Origin: SG8-30 sp963695085
GTDB taxonomy: Bacteria; Pseudomonadota; Gammaproteobacteria; Steroidobacterales; Steroidobacteraceae
Direction of reading: 5' to 3'
DNA length: 64,000 nt
Assembly: GCA_963695085.1 (NCBI GenBank)
Contig: CAVOFV010000003.1
Location: forward strand, 248,001-312,000
Part shown: positions 29,231-38,439 of the stretch, in pieces
Numbering within the stretch: position 1 is the first letter of the stretch
How the letters are laid out: each line of letters opens with the position of its first letter
Made by a program: the position numbers and the translations under genes
Notes under the pieces: model-generated
Told to the model about the DNA's origin: nothing
Seen by the model: only the letters and a program-made list of their open reading frames with translations
Database searches by the model: none

Positions 29231-29661
29231 CCCGTCACCACCTCTGTCTCGAGGTGACGCTCACTGTTCAGGGAATTCGAGACCAGGCAGACCTTCTCCG
29301 CCTTCTCCAGCAGGGTCCGGGCCCGCGCAGCGTCGGTGCCCGCCGGAACCGTCAGGCGTACACGGGTCGTCAACCGCGTGAAGCGGGTGACGCCGTCCAC
29401 GCGCTCGAGCACCGCCTCGACGTCGGCCGACAGGTCGGTCCAGTCGAATTTCGAGGCACGCGCCACGGCACGAAAACTGAGCATGAAGCAATCCGCGACG
29501 GCCGCCGCCAGCAGCGTCTCCGGCGACCAGTAGCCCCCGGGCCCGTCGAACTCGGGTGGCGGCATCGACGGCAGGTCGGCGACCCCTGGCGAGCTGAGCT
29601 TCACCTCGCCCGTCGCCTGCGCCGCCGCGCTCACCTTGTACACATGAGGATATGGATGCAT
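29227..29661 (-). CDS. OsmC/Ohr-family protein
   Basis: The protein has 144 residues. OsmC-family enzymes reduce organic hydroperoxides with two cysteines. Cys58 (VADCFML) and Cys125 (EKVCLVSNSL) are at the expected positions. It sits between lipA and lipB. Lipoylated proteins can supply electrons to Ohr-type peroxidases, so the location may be functional, but that is inference. It could also be a YhfA-like member with another role. Confidence 0.88.
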   Translation of the reverse strand: MHPYPHVYKVSAAAQATGEVKLSSPGVADLPSMPPPEFDGPGGYWSPETLLAAAVADCFMLSFRAVARASKFDWTDLSADVEAVLERVDGVTRFTRLTTRVRLTVPAGTDAARARTLLEKAEKVCLVSNSLNSERHLETEVVTG

Positions 29662-29688
29662 GACTCGTCTCCTGTAGGCGGCCAGGGC

Positions 29689-30708
29689 TCAGGCGATGCC
29701 CAAGTCCCCCAGACCGCAGTTGTTCTGCTCGAGCGCCCGTTCCGCCCGGTAGCTCGAGCGGACCAGCGGCCCGGCCACGCACTCGCGAAAGCCCAGTTCG
29801 AGTGCCTGGCGCCGGTATGCGCTGAACTCCGCGGGCGTCACGTAGCGCTCGACGGGCAGGTGATTGGCGGTCGGCCGCAGGTACTGGCCGAGGGTCAGGA
29901 CGTCGCAACCGACGTGCCGCAGGTCGGCCATCGTCGCGGCAATCTCCGCATCGGTTTCGCCCAGGCCCAGCATCAGGCTGGTCTTGGTGAGCACCGCGGG
30001 ACGGTACCGTTTGGCGTGCGCCAGCACCGCCAGTGTCTGCTCGTAGCCGGCCCGCGGATCGCGTACCGGGTGCGTCAGCCGCCGCACCGTCTCGACGTTC
30101 TGCGCGAATACCTCGATGCCCGAATCCACCACCGTCTCGACATGCGCCTCGACGCCCTGGAAATCCGGCGTCAGCGCCTCGACCGCGGTGTCGGGGTGGC
30201 TCGCCTTGATGGCGCGCACGCACGCCGCGAATTGTCCCGCGCCGCCGTCCGGCAGGTCGTCACGGTTGACCGAGGTCAGCACGACGTAGCCAAGTCCCAT
30301 CAGGCCGACCGTGCGGGCAGCCGCCGCCGGCTCGCCCGCATCCAGCCAGCCGCGCGGGTTGCCCGTGTCCACGGCGCAGAAGCGGCAGGCTCGTGTGCAT
30401 ACGGTGCCGAGCAGCATCAGCGTGGCCGTGCCGGCGTTCCAGCACTCGCCGATGTTCGGGCACCTGGCCTCCTCGCACACGGTGCCGAGGCCGTGCTCGC
30501 GCACGATGCCGCGCACCGCGTCGAAACGCGCGCCCGCCGGCATTTTCGCGCGCAGCCAGCCCGGCTTGCGGCCCAGCCCTGCAGCGCCTGCGGCGACCGG
30601 CGTCTTGATGCCGTCGCGAATGGCCGTGAAGCCCTGCGGCGTGACGTACTTCTGCCCGCTGCGCGCGGTGACTCCGCCGACCACCGGGATGCCCTTGAAC
30701 GTACTCAT
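29689..30708 (-). CDS. lipA: lipoyl synthase, radical SAM
   Basis: The protein has 339 residues. It inserts two sulfurs into the octanoyl chain made by LipB. The auxiliary cluster cysteines are C78, C83 and C89, and the radical-SAM cluster cysteines are C104, C108 and C111 (CTRACRFC). The C-terminal RSSYRAE supplies the serine ligand. It starts with ATG at 30706-30708 and is followed by the OsmC-like gene after 27 bases. Confidence 0.97.
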   Translation of the reverse strand: MSTFKGIPVVGGVTARSGQKYVTPQGFTAIRDGIKTPVAAGAAGLGRKPGWLRAKMPAGARFDAVRGIVREHGLGTVCEEARCPNIGECWNAGTATLMLLGTVCTRACRFCAVDTGNPRGWLDAGEPAAAARTVGLMGLGYVVLTSVNRDDLPDGGAGQFAACVRAIKASHPDTAVEALTPDFQGVEAHVETVVDSGIEVFAQNVETVRRLTHPVRDPRAGYEQTLAVLAHAKRYRPAVLTKTSLMLGLGETDAEIAATMADLRHVGCDVLTLGQYLRPTANHLPVERYVTPAEFSAYRRQALELGFRECVAGPLVRSSYRAERALEQNNCGLGDLGIA

Positions 30709-30743
30709 ATGGCGCTGTCGATAACCAGGAGCGGCACGCCAGT

Positions 30744-31454
30744 TTACCGCGGACCGGCCTGGATCGCTGGCAGCAAGGGGTGCGCCAGCGCGCCGCGGGC
30801 GAGCAGTCCATCGAGCGCCGCGAGTCGCGCCGGAGTGCCCACGTCGAACCAGTGGCCATCGTAGGGCTCGCCGCTCAGCTGACCGCGCGCGGCGGCGCGG
30901 TCCAGCAGCGGCTTGAGCGGGAAACGGCCCGGCTGGCAGCCGTCGAACAATTCCGGCGTGAACACCCCGATCCCCGCATAGGTGCGGCGGGGCCCGCTCC
31001 CGGCCACGCGACCCGAGTCATCGAGCGCAAAGTCGCCCTGCCGATGGTGGTCCGGGTTGGGCACCAGGACCAGGTGGGCCTGCGACCCGGGCGGCATGGC
31101 AAGCGCACCAAACCGGCAGTCGGTCCAGACGTCGCCGTTGACCACCAGAAACGGCCCCCGCCCAAGCCATGGCAGGGCGCGGTGGACGCCGCCGCCCGCC
31201 TCGAGCGCCACCGGCCCCTCGTCGCTGAAGTGCAGCACCAGCCCGAAGCGGCTGCCGTCGCCGAGGTGCTCGCGCAGCTTGCCGGGCTGCCATGACAGGT
31301 TGACGACGACCTCGCCGACGCCGGCCGCGGCCAGCGCGTGCAGATGATAGTCGATGAGCGCATGGCCGCCGACCTGCAGCAGCGGCTTGGCGGTCTCGTC
31401 GGTCAGCGGCCGCATGCGCTCGCCCCGGCCGGCGGCCAGCACGATGGCCTTCAT
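30744..31454 (-). CDS. murU: N-acetylmuramate-1-phosphate uridylyltransferase
   Basis: The protein has 236 residues. In the Pseudomonas-type peptidoglycan recycling route it makes UDP-MurNAc from MurNAc-1-phosphate. The nucleotidyltransferase signature LAAGRGERMRPLTDETAKPLL and the metal site VVNGDVWTD are present. It overlaps the kinase gene amgK upstream by four bases, the same pairing as in Pseudomonas. A sugar nucleotidyltransferase of other specificity is less likely given the neighbour. Confidence 0.9.
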   Translation of the reverse strand: MKAIVLAAGRGERMRPLTDETAKPLLQVGGHALIDYHLHALAAAGVGEVVVNLSWQPGKLREHLGDGSRFGLVLHFSDEGPVALEAGGGVHRALPWLGRGPFLVVNGDVWTDCRFGALAMPPGSQAHLVLVPNPDHHRQGDFALDDSGRVAGSGPRRTYAGIGVFTPELFDGCQPGRFPLKPLLDRAAARGQLSGEPYDGHWFDVGTPARLAALDGLLARGALAHPLLPAIQAGPR

Positions 31455-32491
31455 GGTTCGTGCTCCGCACGGGCCTGGGCAGCGGCGAACGCCGGCAGCA
31501 CCCGCGCCTCCATGAAGCCGCGCAGACCCGCCAGGTCCCGATGGCAGGCGGCGGCTTCAATCGCGTAATCCAGCACCCGCGGCAGGTCCGCGAGGTAGCC
31601 CCGCTTGCCGTCGCGGTACCAAAGCCGGGCAAAGATGCCGAGGACCTTGAGGTGGCGCTGCAGTCCCATCAGGTCGAAGGCGAGCACGAAATCATCGCGG
31701 CCGGCGCCCGGTTCGAGGCCAGCCTGCGCGGCCCGTTCGCGATACAGGTCCAGCCAGGCCAGCAGGCGGTCCCGCGGCCAGGTGATGTAGCAATCCTTGA
31801 GCAGCGACACGAGGTCGTAGCTGATCGCGCCACGCACCGCGTCCTGGAAATCGAGGATGCCCGGGTTGGCGGCCGGGCAGACCATCAGGTTGCGCGAATG
31901 GTAGTCGCGGTGCACCAGCACCGTCGATTGTGCCAGCGCGCTGCGCGACAGCAGGTCGAATGACGCAGCGAGCATCGCCCGCTCGTCCGCCGAGACCTCC
32001 AGGCCCAGGTGCCTGGCGACGAACCACACGGGGAACAGTTCCATTTCATCGTGCAGCCGCCTGCGGTCATAGGGCGGCAGCTGTTGCGCCGCGGCCGGGG
32101 CGCGGGACTGCAGTCTTACCAGGGCGTCGAGGGCGTCGCGGTACAGCGGCTCCGGATCGTCGCCCGCACATAGCGCGTCCAGGTACTGGCGGTCGCCCAG
32201 GTCCGTGAGCAACAGGAAGCCCTGCGCGGCATTCGCCGCCACGACACGCGGCACGTTCACCCCGGTGGCGGCCAGCAGTGCGGCGACCTGCAGGTACGGC
32301 CCGAGGTCCTCCCTGGCCGGCGGAGCATCCATGGCGATGAACGTGGCGTCTTCGTGCCAGACGCGGAAATAGCGCCGGAAACTCGCGTCGGCCGAGGCGG
32401 GCGCGACACGGCGCGGCGCGGCGCCGAGGGCTTGTCGCAGCCAGGCATCGAGCAGGGCCGTGCGTTCGTCCATGGGGGTCGGGGCATTCAT
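31451..32491 (-). CDS. amgK: anomeric MurNAc/GlcNAc kinase
   Basis: The protein has 346 residues and belongs to the aminoglycoside-phosphotransferase fold. AmgK phosphorylates MurNAc at C1, feeding MurU. Catalytic motifs VLVHRDYHSRNLM and ILDFQDA are visible. It starts at ATG 32489-32491 (MNAPTPMDERT), is divergent from lptD by 58 bases, and is coupled to murU by an ATGA overlap. This pathway bypasses de novo MurA and is known to raise fosfomycin tolerance in Pseudomonas. Confidence 0.9.
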   Translation of the reverse strand: MNAPTPMDERTALLDAWLRQALGAAPRRVAPASADASFRRYFRVWHEDATFIAMDAPPAREDLGPYLQVAALLAATGVNVPRVVAANAAQGFLLLTDLGDRQYLDALCAGDDPEPLYRDALDALVRLQSRAPAAAQQLPPYDRRRLHDEMELFPVWFVARHLGLEVSADERAMLAASFDLLSRSALAQSTVLVHRDYHSRNLMVCPAANPGILDFQDAVRGAISYDLVSLLKDCYITWPRDRLLAWLDLYRERAAQAGLEPGAGRDDFVLAFDLMGLQRHLKVLGIFARLWYRDGKRGYLADLPRVLDYAIEAAACHRDLAGLRGFMEARVLPAFAAAQARAEHEP

Positions 32492-32515
32492 CGTGCGGGC
32501 GCGAAACGGTGCAGC

Positions 32516-32521
32516 ATTATA
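32516..32521 (-). promoter_or_regulatory. putative amgK -10 hexamer in the amgK/lptD divergent gap
   Basis: TATAAT on the minus strand lies 24 bases upstream of the amgK ATG. The complementary strand reads ATTATAGA and could contribute to a lptD promoter, but no -35 is convincing on either side. The whole intergenic gap is 58 bases. Confidence 0.45.
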
Positions 32522-32549
32522 GACTGCGCTCCGTAATGCGCCGCCTGCG

Positions 32550-34769
32550 ATGCGAAGCCCGTTGATACATTTCCTGTCCAGGATACTGCCGCTCGCCGTG
32601 CTCGGGACGCTCGCCGTTCCGGGATGGGCGGCCGAGTGCCCGGCGCCCGTGGCCCCTGCTGCCGTGCTGCCGGGCGAACCTGGCGCCGCGCCGGACGACG
32701 AGGACCAGACGGTCAGCATCGAGAGCAAGGGCGCGGAGATCACCCGCCGCGGCGATGCCAGGCTGCTGGGCGACGTCGTGATCCGGCAGGGTTCGCGCGT
32801 GCTCACCGCCGGGGATGCGACCTACGAGGCCGCGACCCAGTCCTTCAAGGTGGACGGACGCGTCGTGTACAGCGACGCCAATGTGCGCGTGCGTGGCGAG
32901 TCCGGCTCCTGGAATGGCCAGCGTGGCGGGCGGTTCACGGAAACCGAGTTCGAGCTGCCGGCGCGGCCGGCGCGCGGCGCCGCCGATGAGCTCGTGCTGA
33001 CACCGCGCGGCGATCTGGAACTCGAGCGGGTGACGTTCACGACCTGCCCGGCGGGCAACGACGACTGGCTGCTGCGCGCAGCTTCCATCGCCATCGATCG
33101 CGAACGGGAGCAAGGCAAAGGCCGCAGCGTGCGCCTCGACTTCAAGGGCGTGCCGCTGCTGTACCTGCCCTATATCTCCTTTCCGGCCGGCGTCGGCCGC
33201 AAGTCCGGCTTCCTGTTCCCGTCGCTCGGCACGTCCAGCAGCAGCGGCTTCGAGTTCACGCTGCCGTATTACCTGAATCTCGCGCCGAATTACGACGCGA
33301 CCATCGAGCCGACCGTGCTCGCGCGCCGCGGCGTCGAGCTGGGGGGCAACCTGCGCCTGCTCACCGAGCACAGCCGTGTGCGGCTGGAAGGACGCTACCT
33401 GCCGTCGGACCGCGTCGCCGACCGCGACCGCGGCTACGCCCGGCTGCAGGACACGACCGATATCAGCGACCGGCTGCGGCTGTCCGCCAGCCTCGAGAAT
33501 GCCAGCGACGGGCAGTACTTCGAGGACTTCGGTCGCGGCCTGGACGGCACCAGCATCACGCACCTCGAACGCCGCGTCCTGCTCGAGTACGTCGGCAGCG
33601 GCTGGCGCATCGAGGGCCTGCTGCAGAACTACCAGATCATCGACCAGGATATCGGCGCCCTGGACAAGCCCTACTCCCGGGTCCCGCAACTGCTGTTCCA
33701 CGGCGCCTGGCCCGTGGCGGGCAGCCATCTCAGCGCCGGGCTCGGCGGTGAGGCCGTGTATTTCACGCGCGATACGGGCATCGTCGGCATGCGCCTCGAC
33801 CTGGAGCCCCGGCTGACCTGGTCGCTGCGGGCGCCTGGCTACTTCCTGGAGCCCTCAGCGACCTTCCGGCACACGCTCTACCAGCTCGACGAGACGGCGG
33901 CCGGCCAGGACCGCTCGCCAGCGCGCTCTGCGCCGACATTCGCCCTGGATGCCGGACTCGTATTCGAACGGCCGGCCACCACGCGCGCGCGACTGCTGCA
34001 AACCGTGGAACCGCGGGCGCTCTACACGTGGGTGCCGTACCGCGACCAGAACGGTCTGCCGGTATTCGACAGCGGCCTGCCGGAACTCGACATGGTCCGC
34101 CTGTTCAGCGCCAACCGCTATGTCGGCGCCGACCGCCTGGCCGATGCCAACCAGCTGGCAATCGGCCTGACGACACGGATGCTCGACGCCGACACTGGCC
34201 GGCAGTACCTCGCAGCCACGATCGGCCAACAGTACTTCTTCGAGCCCTCACGTGTGGGCTTGCCGGGCGAACCGGCGGACACGCGAGGTTCCTCCGATCT
34301 CGTGGCCGAACTCGAACTCACGGCTTACCGGAACTGGAGTGTCGACCTCGGCATGCAGTGGGATCCGCACAACTCGAATACGGTGCTGGGCCAGGCCACC
34401 CTGCAGTTCCATCCGCGCCCCGACAGCATCGTCAACCTGGGCTACCGCTACCGCGAGGGCCGCATCGAGCAATGGCAGACCTCGGCCGCCTGGGCCGTGC
34501 ATCGCAACTGGAACCTGTACGCGCGATACGTCTACTCGCTGCGCGATCGCCAGGCGATCGATTCCTTCGCCGGCCTCGAGTACGAGTCGTGTTGCTGGCG
34601 CCTGAGACTGCTGGCGCGGCGCCACGTTTCGAGCCGCACCGGGCAGCGCGACACCTCCTTCGACGTGCAGCTGGAACTCAAGGGCCTGTCGTCGGTCGGA
34701 AACAAGTCGGGTGCTTTCCTCGAGAGAAGCATTCGGGGATACTCCCGCGGCCGCGCTGTCGGCCCCTGA
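32550..34769 (+). CDS. lptD: LPS-assembly protein LptD
   Basis: The protein has 739 residues. It is the outer-membrane barrel that inserts LPS into the outer leaflet together with LptE. A signal peptide ends near GWAAEC. The N-terminal OstA beta-jellyroll (about 55-160) is followed by the barrel. The four disulfide cysteines are in the E. coli pattern: C30, C166, and the adjacent C681-C682 (YESCCW). The start ATG at 32550 gives a normal signal peptide. It heads the operon surA-pdxA-rsmA-usp-apaG-apaH. Confidence 0.96.
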   Translation: MRSPLIHFLSRILPLAVLGTLAVPGWAAECPAPVAPAAVLPGEPGAAPDDEDQTVSIESKGAEITRRGDARLLGDVVIRQGSRVLTAGDATYEAATQSFKVDGRVVYSDANVRVRGESGSWNGQRGGRFTETEFELPARPARGAADELVLTPRGDLELERVTFTTCPAGNDDWLLRAASIAIDREREQGKGRSVRLDFKGVPLLYLPYISFPAGVGRKSGFLFPSLGTSSSSGFEFTLPYYLNLAPNYDATIEPTVLARRGVELGGNLRLLTEHSRVRLEGRYLPSDRVADRDRGYARLQDTTDISDRLRLSASLENASDGQYFEDFGRGLDGTSITHLERRVLLEYVGSGWRIEGLLQNYQIIDQDIGALDKPYSRVPQLLFHGAWPVAGSHLSAGLGGEAVYFTRDTGIVGMRLDLEPRLTWSLRAPGYFLEPSATFRHTLYQLDETAAGQDRSPARSAPTFALDAGLVFERPATTRARLLQTVEPRALYTWVPYRDQNGLPVFDSGLPELDMVRLFSANRYVGADRLADANQLAIGLTTRMLDADTGRQYLAATIGQQYFFEPSRVGLPGEPADTRGSSDLVAELELTAYRNWSVDLGMQWDPHNSNTVLGQATLQFHPRPDSIVNLGYRYREGRIEQWQTSAAWAVHRNWNLYARYVYSLRDRQAIDSFAGLEYESCCWRLRLLARRHVSSRTGQRDTSFDVQLELKGLSSVGNKSGAFLERSIRGYSRGRAVGP

Positions 34770-34784
34770 ATCCGGAATCGCACC

Positions 34785-36095
34785 ATGAAGAGACTCACGC
34801 TGATCCTGACCTGCGCGTCCCTGCTCGCCCCGGCGGCGGCCACGGCCCAGACCCGGGAGTTGTCCACCCGCGGCACCACGATCGATCAGATCGTCGCGGT
34901 CGTCAACGACGGGATCGTGCTGCAGAGCGAGGTCGACCAGCAGGTGGCGATCATCGCCGAGCGGCTGCGCGGACAGCAGAACACAGAGTTGCCTCCCGCG
35001 CAGGTGATCCGCCGGCAGGTACTGGAGCGGCTCATCGTGCAGGAGATCCAGGCGCAGCGCGCCGAGCGGCTCGGCCTCAAGGTCTCCGACGAAATGCTGA
35101 ATACGGCGCTGCGCGATGTCGCAGCCCGCAATAACATCACTTTCGAGCAGCTGCCGGCGACACTCGAGGGACAAGGCGTCAATTACACCGCCTACCGCGA
35201 GGACATGCGCCGCGAAATCGTCCTGACGCTGCTGCGCCAGCGCGACGTGATCGCCCGCATCTATGTATCACCGCGCGAGCTCGAGCAGGCGCTGGAAAGA
35301 AGCAGCGGGCGCGCCGGCGAGAATGTTGAGTACGACGTGTCGCACATCCTGCTGTCGCTGCCGGAGTCCGCCAGCACCGAACAGCTGGCCGTGGTCGAGC
35401 AGCAGGCACAGGAGGTGTATGAGCGGGCGGTGCGCGGCGACGACTTCGGTCAGCTGGCGCTGACCTACTCGCGTTCGCAATCGGCACTGGATCGCGGCCA
35501 GCTGGGCTGGCGTCGCCTTGCACAGCTGCCCCAGTTCATCGCCGACCAGATCGTCGCCATGGAGCCGGGACAGGTCGCGCGCCCGATCAGGACGCCCACC
35601 GGCTTCCACATCCTGCGCTTTGACGGGTTGCGCGGCGCCGAAGGGCCGATGATGGTCGAACAGGTGCACGCCCGGCACATCCTCATGCGGCCCACGGAAG
35701 TGCAGGACGACGCCACCACGCGGCAGCGGCTCGCGGAAATCCGCCAGCGCATCCTGGGCGGCGAGGACTTCGCGGCGCTGGCCAGCGTCACCTCGGAGGA
35801 TCCCAACTCGGCGACGCAGGGCGGCGACCTGGGCTGGACCGAGCCGGGCACCTTCGTGCCGGAGTTCGAGGAAGTCCTCGGCGGGCTGCAGCAGGATGAA
35901 ATCAGCGAGCCCTTCCGCACGCAGTTCGGCTGGCACATCGTGCAGCGGCTTGGACAGCGCATCCACGACCAGAGCGGCGAGGTGCTGCGCCAGCGCGTGC
36001 TGATGACATTGCGCGAGAGCAAGGCCGACGAGGAGACCGAGCTCTGGCTGCGGCGGCTGCGCGACGAAGCCTACGTCGAATACCTGGGCCTCTGA
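34785..36095 (+). CDS. surA: periplasmic chaperone/peptidyl-prolyl isomerase SurA
   Basis: The protein has 436 residues with a signal peptide ending near ATAQ. It escorts unfolded barrel proteins such as LptD to the BAM machine. It has the SurA N-domain (IVAVVNDGIVLQSEVDQQV) and two parvulin domains beginning near VEYDVSHILLSLPE and EQVHARHILMRPTE. The gene starts 15 bases after lptD. Confidence 0.97.
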   Translation: MKRLTLILTCASLLAPAAATAQTRELSTRGTTIDQIVAVVNDGIVLQSEVDQQVAIIAERLRGQQNTELPPAQVIRRQVLERLIVQEIQAQRAERLGLKVSDEMLNTALRDVAARNNITFEQLPATLEGQGVNYTAYREDMRREIVLTLLRQRDVIARIYVSPRELEQALERSSGRAGENVEYDVSHILLSLPESASTEQLAVVEQQAQEVYERAVRGDDFGQLALTYSRSQSALDRGQLGWRRLAQLPQFIADQIVAMEPGQVARPIRTPTGFHILRFDGLRGAEGPMMVEQVHARHILMRPTEVQDDATTRQRLAEIRQRILGGEDFAALASVTSEDPNSATQGGDLGWTEPGTFVPEFEEVLGGLQQDEISEPFRTQFGWHIVQRLGQRIHDQSGEVLRQRVLMTLRESKADEETELWLRRLRDEAYVEYLGL

Positions 36096-36137
36096 GGCCC
36101 GCGCCTGCCGGGCGCGGCGCCTGCGCGGGGGATTCGC

Positions 36138-37118
36138 ATGAGCGTACAGCGCCTCGTCCTGACATCCGGCGAACCCGCCGGCATTGGCCCGGACCTGTGC
36201 CTGGCCATGTGCGGCCGGGCCTGGCCTCAACAACTCGTCGTGGCCGGCGACTCCGGCCTGTTGCGGGACCGGGCGCAGGCGCTGGGCCTGCACGTCACCC
36301 TCGAACCATACCGGCCTGATGCGCGACCGGTGCCACACCGCCCGGGCCGGCTGCTGGTCCTCGCCCGGCCGCTCGCCGCGCCGGCCCGCGCCGGACACCT
36401 CGACGCGGCCAATGCGCACTACGTGCTCGGGTTGCTGGACGTCGCGGTCGCCGGATGCCGCAGCGGCGAATTCGCCGCCATGGTGACGGCGCCCGTACAC
36501 AAGGGCGTCATCAACGACGCCGGGCTGCCATTCCTGGGCCACACCGAGTATCTCGCCGCACAACTCGGCTGCGAACGGCCGGTCATGCTGCTGGTCGCGG
36601 GCGCCCTGCGCGTCGCGCTGGCCACGACCCACCTGCCGCTGGCCGCCGTGCCGGCCGCCATCACGCGTGAGCGCATCCTCGACACCCTGGGCGTGCTGGA
36701 CCGGGGACTGAGACAGCACTTTCGCCTCGGCGCGCCGCGCATCGTCGTCTGCGGTCTCAATCCGCACGCCGGCGAGTCCGGGCACCTCGGTCGCGAGGAA
36801 CTCGACGTGCTCGCCCCTGCCGTCGCAGCAGCCGTCGCGCGCGGGATCGACGCGACCGGCCCGGTGCCGGCCGATTCCGCCTTCACGCCAGCGTCCCTGG
36901 CGCAAGCCGATGCGGTGCTGGCCATGTATCACGACCAGGGACTGACCGTTCTCAAGCACACCGGCTTCGGCCGGGCGGTCAACGTGACGCTGGGCCTGCC
37001 GATCGTGCGCACGTCCGTCGATCACGGCACGGCGCTGGCGCTGGCCGGGACCGGCCAGGCCGACACGGGCAGCCTGGAAGCGGCGATCCGCCTCGCCGCA
37101 GAACTGGGCGGCCGATGA
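36138..37118 (+). CDS. pdxA: 4-hydroxythreonine-4-phosphate dehydrogenase
   Basis: The protein has 326 residues. It catalyses an NAD-dependent step of de novo pyridoxal phosphate synthesis. The motifs SGEPAGIGPDL, TAPVHKGVIND, GHTEYLA and AMYHDQGLTVLK (metal site) are characteristic. It sits 42 bases after surA and overlaps rsmA by four bases (ATGA). Confidence 0.97.
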   Translation: MSVQRLVLTSGEPAGIGPDLCLAMCGRAWPQQLVVAGDSGLLRDRAQALGLHVTLEPYRPDARPVPHRPGRLLVLARPLAAPARAGHLDAANAHYVLGLLDVAVAGCRSGEFAAMVTAPVHKGVINDAGLPFLGHTEYLAAQLGCERPVMLLVAGALRVALATTHLPLAAVPAAITRERILDTLGVLDRGLRQHFRLGAPRIVVCGLNPHAGESGHLGREELDVLAPAVAAAVARGIDATGPVPADSAFTPASLAQADAVLAMYHDQGLTVLKHTGFGRAVNVTLGLPIVRTSVDHGTALALAGTGQADTGSLEAAIRLAAELGGR

Positions 37119-37903
37119 TCCGCGCGCGCAAGCGCTTCGGCCAGCACTTCCTGCACGACCCCGGCGTCATCGCGCGAATCGTCGAGGCGATCGCCCCCTG
37201 CCGGGACGACCGGCTCGTCGAGATCGGCCCGGGACTCGGCGCGCTGACGGTGCCGCTCGTCGCGCGCGCCGGCCGTGTCGAGGCCATCGAGATCGACCGC
37301 AACCTCATCCCGGAACTCGAGCGGCGCTGCGCGGGGCTCGGCGAACTCGTCGTCCACGAAGCAGACGTGCTCGAGGTGGACTTCCGCCGGCTGCGCGGCA
37401 CAGGAGCGCCGCTGCGTGTCTGCGGCAACCTGCCCTACAACATCTCCACGCCGCTGCTGTTCCACCTGCTCGGGGCCGGCGATGCGGTCCGCGACATGCA
37501 TTTCATGCTGCAAAAGGAGGTGGTGGACCGCATGGTGGCAGCCCCTGGCGGCAAGCAATACGGCCGGCTCACCGTGATGCTGGCCGTGGCCTGCCGCGTC
37601 GAAAAGCTGTTCAAGGTCGGCGCTGGAGCCTTCCAGCCGCCGCCCCGCGTCGATTCCGCCGTCGTGCGGCTGCGGCCGCTGCCGGCGCCGCCATTTCCGG
37701 TCCCGGACGCGGCGCGCTTTGCCCGCGTCGTGGCGGGCGCATTCTCGATGCGCCGCAAGACGCTGCGCAATTCCCTGCGCGGCCTGGTCGACGAGGGTGG
37801 CTTTGCCGCCACCGGCGTGGACCCCGGCCGGCGCGCCGAGACGCTGCGCCCGGACGAGTTTGCCGCGCTCGCGGCCACGCCGGACCCGTCCCGCGCCCTA
37901 TAA
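37115..37903 (+). CDS. rsmA: 16S rRNA (adenine1518/1519-N6) dimethyltransferase
   Basis: The protein has 262 residues. It dimethylates two adenines near the 3' end of 16S rRNA. The N-terminal KRFGQHFLHD, the AdoMet loop EIGPGLGALT and the catalytic NLPYNIST motif are present. Its last codons read CTA TAA T, so the stop codon lies inside a TATAAT hexamer that may start usp transcription. Confidence 0.97.
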   Translation: MIRARKRFGQHFLHDPGVIARIVEAIAPCRDDRLVEIGPGLGALTVPLVARAGRVEAIEIDRNLIPELERRCAGLGELVVHEADVLEVDFRRLRGTGAPLRVCGNLPYNISTPLLFHLLGAGDAVRDMHFMLQKEVVDRMVAAPGGKQYGRLTVMLAVACRVEKLFKVGAGAFQPPPRVDSAVVRLRPLPAPPFPVPDAARFARVVAGAFSMRRKTLRNSLRGLVDEGGFAATGVDPGRRAETLRPDEFAALAATPDPSRAL

Positions 37904-37904
37904 T
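37899..37904 (+). promoter_or_regulatory. putative usp -10 hexamer overlapping the rsmA stop codon
   Basis: A perfect TATAAT spans the rsmA stop codon TAA, 65 bases before the usp ATG. The -35 is weak, so the call rests on the hexamer in a GC-rich background and its repetition elsewhere. Confidence 0.45.
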
Positions 37905-37969
37905 CAGCAGGTCGGTGGCAGGCCGGCCGCCCGGGCGGTCGCCGGAACGCGCCGCCGCAGGAGACTGAC

Positions 37970-38401
37970 ATGAGCGCTTACAGCAAGATCCTGCTGGTGA
38001 TCGATCTCGGCGAGGGCAGCGACCTCGTCGGCCAGCGCGCCAAGGCGCTGGCGGCGGCCTCGAACGCGCAGCTGACGATTCTGCACGTGGTCGAGTACGT
38101 GCCGGTGGAGCCGATGGGCGAAACTTTGCTGCCGGCCGTGCAGATAGAGGAGGAACTCGTGCAGCGGGCGACCGAGCGACTGGCGCAGTTCGCGGCCCGG
38201 CTGCAACTGGAGTCGGTTCCGCGCACCGTGGCCACCGGCAACATCAAGGCGGAAATAGTCCGCCTCGCGGAGCAGCAGGGCGTCGACCTGATCGTGCTGG
38301 GCAGCCGGGAGCGGCACGGCCTGTCGGTGCTGGTGAATTTCACGGAAGACACGGTACTGCACGCTGCGCCCTGCGACGTGCTGGCCGTCCGCTTACGCTG
38401 A
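37970..38401 (+). CDS. universal stress protein, UspA type
   Basis: The protein has 143 residues with the Usp fold: KILLVIDLGEGS at the start, TILHVVEYVP, and DLIVLGSRERHGLSVLVNFTEDTVLHAAPCDVLAVR in two blocks at the end. The last segment lacks the full G-x2-G-x9-G-S/T ATP motif, so like E. coli UspA it may not bind ATP. It lies between rsmA and apaG, two genes usually adjacent, and has its own promoter-like hexamer. Confidence 0.93.
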   Translation: MSAYSKILLVIDLGEGSDLVGQRAKALAAASNAQLTILHVVEYVPVEPMGETLLPAVQIEEELVQRATERLAQFAARLQLESVPRTVATGNIKAEIVRLAEQQGVDLIVLGSRERHGLSVLVNFTEDTVLHAAPCDVLAVRLR

Positions 38402-38439
38402 GGACACGCCATGCGCAGGACTACGGGACGGCCGCCACG

